Shown here one piece after another: positions 1 through 4,633 of a DNA stretch of 7,269 nucleotides; position 1 is the first letter of the stretch, and each line of letters starts with the position of its first letter. This DNA comes from CAYNOZ01 sp964398955 (GTDB lineage Archaea > Methanobacteriota_B > Thermococci > Thermococcales > CAYNOZ01): assembly GCA_964398955.1 (NCBI GenBank), contig CAYNOZ010000071.1, forward strand, positions 1-7,269, written 5' to 3'. The notes under the pieces were generated by a model. It was not told where the DNA came from. It did no database searches and saw only the letters and a program-made list of their open reading frames with translations. The translations under genes and the position numbers were made by a program.

Positions 1-73
1 AATCCAATCAACTAGTTTAGATAACTATTAGTTCTCTTGTTGTTTTTTTGGTTATTTTTTTGTGTTTTGGTTT

Positions 74-1459
74 TTAGTCTTCGTTGTATTCGTAGTCTTT
101 TAGTATTATGCTTGTGCTTGTTTTTTGTATTTCTTCTAGGTTTCTTAGTTCTTCTATTGTGTCGTTGAGTCTTTGTATTGATTTTACTTTTAGGTGGGCT
201 TGTATGTCGTTTTCTCCGGTTAGTTCGTAGACTTGTTCTGTTTCTTCTAGGGATATTAGTTTTCTTGTGGTTCTTGTTGTGTATGATCCGCTTTTTAGTG
301 TGAATGATACCATTGCTTCTACTTCTTGTGGGTGCCTACTCTCTATTTTTAGGTCGAGTATGTTGTCTGCGATTTCTAGTAGGTCTACGTCTGTGAATTT
401 TCTTTTTCCTTTTCCTGATTCTTCTTTTACTTTTTGGACTATTTGGTTTAGTTGTTCTTCTTCTAGTTCTATTCCCATTTTTTCTAGTCTGTTTTTGACT
501 GCGCTTTTTCCTGTGTATTTGTCGATTATTATGTTTCTTTGTTGGTTCACTATTTCTGGTGGTATTGCTTCGTAGGTTTCTGGGTTTTCTATTACTGCTT
601 TTGTGTGGACTCCTGCTTTGTGGGAGAAGGCGTATTCTCCTATTATTGGTGCTTGTTCTGAGTTGTAGATTCCTGAGTATTTTTCAACTTTTCTTGTGAG
701 TTCTGGCATCATTTTCAGATTCCAATCTTTTTCCACGTCATATAGTCTTGTTAGTGCTACTGTTAAGGGGGATAGTGCTGTTATTCCAGTTCTTTCTCCT
801 AATCCGTTAATTGTTACATCTATTAGGTAGGCGCCTGCATCGTAAGCTGATAATGCGTTTGCGACAGCCATTCCATAATCATTGTGGCAGTGAACATGTA
901 CAGGGATTTCCATATGATCCACCACTCTTTCAGTTAACTCATACATCGTCTGCGGTCTCATAGTACCAACAGTATCTGCAATACTAACCCTATCAGCACC
1001 AGCATCCTCCGCCACAGACAAAGCCTCAGACAAATAACTCCAATCAGTTCTAGTAGCATCCTCAGGAGTGAAACGAACACTTAAACCATGATCTTTAGCG
1101 TAACCAACACTCTCAGCAATCGTCTCCAAAGTTTCTTCTCTGCCTAGATGCGTGTTATGTTTCTGACTAATCTGGCTGGTCCCAAGGAAAATACCAACCC
1201 AATCAGCTCCTACATCCAAGACATCATCTATATCACTACTACGAGCCCTAGCATGTCCTAATGTATGTGCGCCTAAATCTTCGTCCGTGATAGCGTTACA
1301 GGCCTCACGGACATCATCAGAAACAGTAGGATGTCCAATCTCAATAATATCCACACCAAATTCATCTAACAAATTAGCAATTTCAACCTTCTCGTCAACT
1401 GAAAAATTAACTCTAGGCGTCTGCTCACCTTCACGCAAAGTCGAATCCAAAATTTCCAT
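74..1459 (-). CDS. Homocitrate synthase / 2-isopropylmalate synthase family enzyme with C-terminal RAM (Lrp/AsnC-type) domain
   Basis: Predicted cytosolic enzyme that condenses acetyl-CoA with a 2-oxo acid; 2-oxoglutarate (homocitrate synthase, lysine-type pathway) is the best guess. The 461-residue protein opens with the family signature LDSTLREGEQTP (residues 4-15, catalytic R9/E10). It has the metal-binding HCHND motif (H190, H192), GERTGI at 221-226 and FSHKAGVHTKA at 278-288. The core to about residue 370 matches the length and motifs of Thermus-type homocitrate synthase. Residues about 378-456 do not look like the LeuA dimer domain. They resemble the ligand-binding RAM domain of Lrp/AsnC regulators (VYELTGENDI at 410-419, TSTSIILKDY at 447-456), which suggests feedback by an amino acid. 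As I recall, Sulfolobales homocitrate synthases have a similar length. The ATG at 1459 has GGAGGT eight bases upstream. No other lysine or leucine genes are in view, so substrate (2-oxoglutarate, 2-oxoisovalerate or pyruvate) is inferred. Base usage flips near the middle of the gene. Confidence 0.9.
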   Translation of the reverse strand: MEILDSTLREGEQTPRVNFSVDEKVEIANLLDEFGVDIIEIGHPTVSDDVREACNAITDEDLGAHTLGHARARSSDIDDVLDVGADWVGIFLGTSQISQKHNTHLGREETLETIAESVGYAKDHGLSVRFTPEDATRTDWSYLSEALSVAEDAGADRVSIADTVGTMRPQTMYELTERVVDHMEIPVHVHCHNDYGMAVANALSAYDAGAYLIDVTINGLGERTGITALSPLTVALTRLYDVEKDWNLKMMPELTRKVEKYSGIYNSEQAPIIGEYAFSHKAGVHTKAVIENPETYEAIPPEIVNQQRNIIIDKYTGKSAVKNRLEKMGIELEEEQLNQIVQKVKEESGKGKRKFTDVDLLEIADNILDLKIESRHPQEVEAMVSFTLKSGSYTTRTTRKLISLEETEQVYELTGENDIQAHLKVKSIQRLNDTIEELRNLEEIQKTSTSIILKDYEYNED

Positions 1460-1467
1460 AAATTAAA

Positions 1468-1473
1468 ACCTCC
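1468..1473 (-). promoter_or_regulatory. Ribosome binding site of the synthase gene
   Basis: On the minus strand GGAGGT lies eight bases before the ATG at 1459 and fixes that start. It matches the expected archaeal 16S 3' tail. A weak TATA-like stretch (minus-strand TTTATGTG near 1511-1518) is the only promoter candidate I see, so the promoter is unresolved. Confidence 0.75.
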
Positions 1474-1569
1474 AACATATAACTAAATCAAATCTTATCA
1501 ATTCACATAAATCATCAATTAATTAATCAAAAATAAATTAGAAGTAGATAGAAAAGAATCTGTAACGTT

Positions 1570-1608
1570 AAAAATTATCCTTGAGAGCCACTTGGAAAGC
1601 AACCCTCA
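1570..1608 (-). terminator. Hairpin plus T-tract, possible 3' end of the small minus-strand transcript
   Basis: Read on the minus strand, TGAGGGTT (1608-1601) pairs with GGCTCTCA (1589-1582) over 8 bp including three G-U pairs, followed by a five-T run at 1574-1570. On the plus strand the same arms contain mismatches where the minus-strand RNA has wobbles, so if it is an RNA hairpin it belongs to a minus-strand transcript. Confidence 0.35.
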
Positions 1609-1622
1609 CAGAACAATAAAAA

Positions 1623-1733
1623 TTATTTCTTACCCTTAAACTTGTTAAAAACAGAAAAACAGGTCATAGATCCAAGACTAACCACACCTTCAACTGCCTC
1701 AACACCACTCAACGAACAAGTACCTTGGATCAT
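1623..1733 (-). CDS. Possible 36-residue small protein (or part of a small structured RNA)
   Basis: A 36-codon ORF, unrecognised: it begins MIQGTCSLSG and ends FNKFKGKK, with two cysteines (residues 6 and 25) and a basic tail. Support comes from its setting. A TATA-like CTTTTATAAG at 1761-1770 sits about 32 bases before the ATG, so the mRNA would be leaderless or nearly so. The stop codon runs directly into a five-T tract. The stretch 1660-1733 is clearly richer in G+C than its flanks. That last point also fits a non-coding RNA, because GATCCAAG at the start of the ORF is complementary to CTTGGATC 47 bases later. No ribosome binding site is present. It does not resemble the lysine carrier protein LysW. 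I cannot decide between protein and RNA from the sequence alone. Confidence 0.35.
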   Translation of the reverse strand: MIQGTCSLSGVEAVEGVVSLGSMTCFSVFNKFKGKK

Positions 1734-1760
1734 AATATCAACAATAAATCATCAAAACCA

Positions 1761-1770
1761 CTTATAAAAG
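1761..1770 (-). promoter_or_regulatory. TATA box for the small minus-strand transcript
   Basis: CTTTTATAAG on the minus strand. With usual archaeal spacing (about 25 bases from box centre to start) transcription would begin near 1739, just before the ATG at 1733. Confidence 0.45.
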
Positions 1771-1795
1771 TTACGATCAACAACCCAAAACAAAC

Positions 1796-1869
1796 AAAAA
1801 AACCAGAACAAAACCCAAAAAAAGAAAAATAAACAAAAAACAAACAACAAAAACCACATACAGAAAAAA
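1796..1869 (-). terminator. T-tract cluster downstream of the photolyase gene
   Basis: Directly after the photolyase stop codon the minus strand has four T-runs of six or seven (1869-1864, 1840-1835, 1823-1817, 1802-1796) in a G/T-only context without a hairpin. Archaeal RNA polymerase terminates at such T-tracts, so this is the likely 3' end of the photolyase mRNA. Confidence 0.6.
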
Positions 1870-1872
1870 TTA

Positions 1873-3315
1873 TTATCTTACATTATCTTCTAAGAATTCT
1901 TCAGCATTCTCCAAATGATCCTCTAAAGCCTCATCATTCATCCTACTTACCTGATAAGTCATTATCTTCATCCTAGGAATGTTTTCTATCTTTTCTTTGT
2001 TCTTTTTGATGAATCTCCAGTAAAGTCCATCCCAAACATCACACCAATCACCTTCTTCGTAGTGAGACATCTTCTTGATGTAATTACTGGAGCTAATATA
2101 CGGCTTCGTCATCATTTCAGTCCAGGCATACTGGCTCATACCGTAAATATTCGGAACCATCACCCAATCATACGCATCAACAAACATCTCCATAAACCAA
2201 TCGTAGACTTCATCAGGATCAACCTCTGAAAGCAACAAAAAATTACCTAGAACCATCAACCTCTCAATATGATGGCAATAACCATTACTCAAAGCATTCC
2301 CAATAGAAACATCCAGAGGCTTAATCCCGGTACTCGCATCGTAGAGACCGTCTGGAAGGCTATTATTGTGATCCCAGAAGTTAGAATTTCTCATTTTTTC
2401 TTCTTTAAATTCGTATAAAGCTCTTACATATTCACGCCAACCGATAATCTGTCTAATAAAACCTTCAACGCTACGAACCTCCAAACCACCTTCATTATCT
2501 TGATAATAATCTAAAGTCCTATCAACAACCTCCATAGGAGTGATCAAACCCGAGTTAAGACTAGAAGATAACAAAGAATGATAACCAAACTTAAGATCCT
2601 CATCAATAGCATCCTGAAAAGGACCAAACTTATCCAAACGATTCCTAAGAAAATCATCTAACAATAATTCAGCATCCCCATGAGTAACCGGAAAAACAAA
2701 ATTATGTGGATTACCAGGATTTTCACCGAAATTCTCTTCAACATAATTTTTAGCCTCCTCAACATAACTATTACTGAAGTCCGGTATCTCCGGAGGTTCC
2801 TCGTCTACAGGCATCTTTTCTCTATTCTCAGGATCAAAACTCCACTTCCCACCAACAGGATCATCCCCATCCATCAAAACATCTAATCGTCGTCTCTGCT
2901 CCTTGTAATACTCTAAATGACGAAAACCAACATTCTCCAAAACAGACTTATTCCACTCCATATCACTAACAAAACCAGGAGAATCCAAAAACTCAAAACT
3001 AATACCCAAATCATTTTCCAATGAATTCAAATCCGTTTTCAACTTATGATCAATCGGATCGAACAACTTAGAATCATTACTGGACAAATAACTACTAAAA
3101 TCTTCATCATAGCAGATGTAATTAGTATCGTATATTTTGTCTAATTTTTTTAGGAAGTACTGCATAGAAGCTCGGTGAAGAATTAACTTTTTCTTATTAA
3201 AATTGTAATCAGTGAAAAATCTAGGATGTTCAACCAAAAAAACCTCATCAAAATCGGAACCCATATCTAAAATCTTTTCAAACAACTGATTAGGAAAAAT
3301 CAACAAATCGGACAT
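1873..3315 (-). CDS. Photolyase/cryptochrome of the PhrB (FeS-BCP, DPRP) family, Fe-S ligands largely missing
   Basis: A flavoprotein expected to repair UV lesions in DNA with light; PhrB-type members act on (6-4) photoproducts. From the ATG at 3315 it has 480 residues. Residue numbers here count from the upstream in-frame TTG at 3321; subtract two for the ATG product. Clear PhrB-like blocks in order are: an N-terminal nucleotide-fold strand LLIFPNQL (6-13), LMDGDDPVGGKWSFDPENR (149-167), VEGFIRQIIGWREYVR (285-300), CHHIERLMVLGNF (349-361) with the paired active-site histidines 350/351, DAYDWVMVPNIYGMSQYA (382-399), and TKPYISSSNYIKKMS (405-419). In Agrobacterium PhrB four cysteines hold a 4Fe-4S cluster. 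Here the first aligns with P335, the paired CxxC is deleted, and only C427 lies near the fourth. I chose the ATG because homologues start just before this first strand and TTG is a poorer start. The sequence is rich in Asp/Glu, as in halophiles. It is transcribed divergently from the cold-shock-domain gene. Confidence 0.93.
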   Translation of the reverse strand: MSDLLIFPNQLFEKILDMGSDFDEVFLVEHPRFFTDYNFNKKKLILHRASMQYFLKKLDKIYDTNYICYDEDFSSYLSSNDSKLFDPIDHKLKTDLNSLENDLGISFEFLDSPGFVSDMEWNKSVLENVGFRHLEYYKEQRRRLDVLMDGDDPVGGKWSFDPENREKMPVDEEPPEIPDFSNSYVEEAKNYVEENFGENPGNPHNFVFPVTHGDAELLLDDFLRNRLDKFGPFQDAIDEDLKFGYHSLLSSSLNSGLITPMEVVDRTLDYYQDNEGGLEVRSVEGFIRQIIGWREYVRALYEFKEEKMRNSNFWDHNNSLPDGLYDASTGIKPLDVSIGNALSNGYCHHIERLMVLGNFLLLSEVDPDEVYDWFMEMFVDAYDWVMVPNIYGMSQYAWTEMMTKPYISSSNYIKKMSHYEEGDWCDVWDGLYWRFIKKNKEKIENIPRMKIMTYQVSRMNDEALEDHLENAEEFLEDNVR

Positions 3316-3370
3316 ATTCAAAAAGAACTCACAGAAAAATAAACAACTTACGGTTCAACGTTACAAAAAG

Positions 3371-3429
3371 CAATTGAATCCTTAATTAAACGGACTCTTA
3401 TGAATTGGAACTTAAAACTATTTCAATTG
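3371..3429. repeat. Inverted repeat CAATTGAA / TTCAATTG upstream of the photolyase
   Basis: CAATTGAA at 3371-3378 is mirrored by TTCAATTG at 3422-3429, with a related GAATTGGAA between them at 3402-3410. The copies lie 56-114 bases upstream of the photolyase ATG and could be regulator sites. In DNA this AT-rich such matches also occur by chance. Confidence 0.25.
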
Positions 3430-3458
3430 AGGTTTATTTAGATTTTGTTTTATTATGG

Positions 3459-3475
3459 AAAGTTTACTAAACTTT
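3459..3475. promoter_or_regulatory. Perfect dyad AAAGTTT-ACT-AAACTTT, possible operator
   Basis: Seven-base arms with a three-base spacer in the divergent promoter region, about 55-70 bases upstream of the TATA candidates for the cold-shock-domain gene. The size and form suit a dimeric winged-helix regulator; no regulator gene is in the window. Confidence 0.35.
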
Positions 3476-3494
3476 AGATTTAATTAAATTAAGA

Positions 3495-3509
3495 TTAGAT
3501 AATATCTAA
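3495..3509. promoter_or_regulatory. Dyad TTAGAT-AAT-ATCTAA, possible operator
   Basis: Six-base arms with a three-base spacer, the same layout as the dyad at 3459-3475 and 36 bases from it centre to centre. It lies just upstream of the TATA candidate at 3531-3538. The arms differ in sequence from the first dyad, so they need not bind the same protein. Confidence 0.3.
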
Positions 3510-3530
3510 GATGGTGTTAAGACCGAAAAA

Positions 3531-3557
3531 CTTATACTAATGACTCCATATATTTAA
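3531..3557 (+). promoter_or_regulatory. TATA-box promoter of the cold-shock-domain gene (two candidates)
   Basis: CTTATACT at 3531-3538 would start transcription near 3561 and give a 25-30 base leader that includes the GAGG ribosome site. TATATTTA at 3550-3557 would start it near 3579 and give almost no leader. The presence of a ribosome site before the ATG at 3588 favours the first. Confidence 0.5.
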
Positions 3558-3579
3558 GAGTGTAAAGTTATTTTAATGA

Positions 3580-3592
3580 GGCATATTATGCC
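3580..3592 (+). promoter_or_regulatory. Start-codon hairpin in the cold-shock-domain mRNA
   Basis: GGCATATTATGCC is a perfect 13-base dyad. In the mRNA GGCA (3580-3583) can pair with UGCC (3589-3592), so two bases of the GAGG ribosome site and two bases of the ATG at 3588 are held in the same short stem. This could make translation depend on temperature or on an RNA-binding protein, possibly the product itself. Confidence 0.35.
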
Positions 3593-3899
3593 CAATCAAA
3601 ACAAAAGATATGAAGGCAAAGTAATCAAATGGAACGAAAACAAATCTTGCGGATACATAAAATCCAAAGAAGCCAATATAAAAGAACTGTTCTTCCACGA
3701 AAGAGACATAATCCGAGGATGGATACAAAAAGGAGACAAAGTAGAATTCACACCAAAAGGGCATAGAGCAACCTACATAGAAAAAACAAAAGAAGCCACA
3801 ATACTAGACAAAACAATAACAAAAACAAAACTAACAAAATACTCCATAGTAACCATAATAATACTAATAATACTAATAACAATAATAAAACTAATATAA
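3588..3899 (+). CDS. Cold-shock-domain protein with C-terminal transmembrane helix
   Basis: A 103-residue protein predicted to bind single-stranded RNA or DNA while anchored in the membrane. Residues about 9-70 fit a cold-shock (OB-fold) domain: GKVIKWNENKSCGYIKS carries the RNP1-like strand (KSCGYI in place of KGFGFI), LFFHERDI the RNP2-like strand (in place of VFVHF), and WIQKGDKVEFTPKG the usual third block. A Lys/Thr-rich linker follows, then a run of Ile, Leu and Thr (about 85-101) that can span the membrane once. Bacterial proteins joining a cold-shock domain to the multi-helix DUF1294 are known; a single-helix form is less familiar to me. I chose the ATG at 3588 because GAGG lies six bases before it. 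The ATG at 3576 (four residues longer, MRHI) has no ribosome site but could serve a leaderless mRNA. Codons are almost all A/C-ending. Confidence 0.75.
   Translation: MPNQNKRYEGKVIKWNENKSCGYIKSKEANIKELFFHERDIIRGWIQKGDKVEFTPKGHRATYIEKTKEATILDKTITKTKLTKYSIVTIIILIILITIIKLI
3855..3896 (+). repeat. Nine-base codon-phased repeats encoding the membrane helix
   Basis: The helix is written as imperfect 9-base units in frame: ATAATACTA twice, then ATAACAATA and ATAAAACTA (Ile-Ile-Leu, Ile-Ile-Leu, Ile-Thr-Ile, Ile-Lys-Leu). The stop codon follows one codon later. Confidence 0.5.
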
Positions 3900-3965
3900 C
3901 CAAGAAAATATGAACTTAACAATAAAAATAAAATAATGAAATGATAATTTATACTAAAATAAAAC

Positions 3966-3974
3966 TTTTAAAAA
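3966..3974 (+). promoter_or_regulatory. TATA box for the structured RNA
   Basis: TTTTAAAAA preceded by an A-rich BRE-like stretch. Usual archaeal spacing puts the transcription start near 3996, where the sequence changes abruptly from AT-rich to G-rich. A second candidate, TTTATACT at 3948-3955, would start about 20 bases earlier. Confidence 0.45.
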
Positions 3975-3995
3975 CAAATTGTTGTAAAGAAAACT

Positions 3996-4125
3996 AAGCG
4001 TGGAGGGGAACACAATATATCACAACGGAGGAGAAAAATTACCTAAAGACTCCATAGCGGTGGGCATGGAAGGTCAGGGGGTCAGAAAATATTAGGTCTG
4101 AGTTTTCCGTTGGTGATATTGTAAA
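3996..4125 (+). ncRNA. Unidentified structured RNA candidate
   Basis: A G+C-rich island in very AT-rich surroundings, with no ORF of note. A long closing stem pairs 4012-4018 with 4116-4122 (7 bp), 4021-4023 with 4113-4115 (3 bp) and 4024-4029 with 4106-4111 (6 bp), giving 16 Watson-Crick pairs with one two-base and one single-base bulge. Inside, ACCTAA (4041-4046) pairs with TTAGGT (4092-4097). TCCAT (4051-4055) pairs with ATGGA (4066-4070), extended by GAC/GTC (4048-4050 with 4073-4075) across a two-base bulge. A competing hairpin TCAGA/TCTGA (4082-4086 with 4097-4101) overlaps the second stem. The plus strand is favoured by the TATA box at 3966-3974. I do not recognise it: it lacks signatures I would expect for RNase P RNA, SRP RNA, tRNA or box C/D RNA. 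It is about 500 bases from the MATE gene, so a riboswitch for that gene is unlikely though not excluded. The exact ends are uncertain. Confidence 0.6.
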
Positions 4126-4574
4126 CCTTTATAAATGATACTAACCTAAGCAATGGTTTTTCTTCTGTGAATAGAGCTGTTACTGTGGTTCATACCTGAC
4201 TGATTCTGTTCTTTTGGTAATGGAAGTAGATTAATTAATTTTTTATACTTTATTCTTTTATGATATGTTTGATTTGATCTTTTTTGTTGATAGGGTTTAT
4301 GGTTAAAGAATTTTTATTGATTTGGACTTTATTAGTATGTCTTTTTGAATTTAATATTTATTTTGGGTTTCTTCGAAATAATTTTCTGTTTTCATATGCC
4401 TTGAATCGGATTGAAAATATTTTTTAGTTTCTTTTTTTTGGGTGATTTTTGATGGTTAAGATGAAAATTTATTTAAATGTTCATAATTTTTGTATAGAAG
4501 AATTGTTGAGATTGATTGTCTTATTGATTTTATATTTTAGTGAGGATAATAGAGGTAATTATTAGTATCTATGG
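4126..4574. other. Long T/G-rich gap without a supported gene
   Basis: No convincing coding sequence. It holds a palindromic TATA-like TTTATAAA at 4128-4135, T-runs at 4156-4160 and 4239-4244 that could end the structured RNA, and another TATA-like stretch TTTATTTAAA near 4470-4479. A 42-codon ORF at 4299-4427 encodes a hydrophobic peptide but has no clear ribosome site. The strand is rich in T and G, continuous with the first part of the MATE gene. Confidence 0.5.
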
Positions 4575-4583
4575 TTATATAAA
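4575..4583 (+). promoter_or_regulatory. TATA box of the MATE gene
   Basis: TTATATAAA, 51 bases before the ATG at 4634, predicts transcription from about 4605 and a leader of roughly 29 bases that includes the ribosome site at 4620-4626. Confidence 0.65.
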
Positions 4584-4619
4584 TAGGTTTATAGATCTTA
4601 AAGTTAGATTTGATTGATT

Positions 4620-4626
4620 GGAGGTG
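4620..4626 (+). promoter_or_regulatory. Ribosome binding site that sets the MATE start
   Basis: GGAGGTG with seven bases to the ATG at 4634. It decides against the in-frame TTG at 4610, which lies upstream of this site and almost at the predicted transcription start. Confidence 0.8.
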
Positions 4627-4633
4627 TTTAGTT

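Noticed and set aside
267..575. A Ser/Phe-rich plus-strand ORF opposite the synthase gene
   Set aside because: Antisense shadow of a well-supported enzyme; its composition follows the codon bias of the other strand.
4066..4095. A 9-codon ORF starting at the ATG inside the RNA candidate
   Set aside because: Too short, no ribosome site, and it lies within paired segments.
4150..4200. A T-arm-like GGTTCATACC suggesting a tRNA
   Set aside because: No acceptor, anticodon or D stem can be built around it.
4131..4206. Possible box C/D guide RNA (ATGATAC near 4134, CTGA near 4197)
   Set aside because: Box C is imperfect and no proper internal D'/C' pair with normal spacing is visible.
4299..4427. 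A 42-codon plus-strand ORF encoding a hydrophobic peptide starting MVKEFLLIW
   Set aside because: No clear ribosome site, composition typical of random T-rich DNA, and no recognisable family; ORFs of this length are expected by chance here.
4610..4633. Upstream TTG start for the MATE protein
   Set aside because: It precedes the GGAGGTG site and nearly coincides with the predicted transcription start; the ATG at 4634 is better placed.
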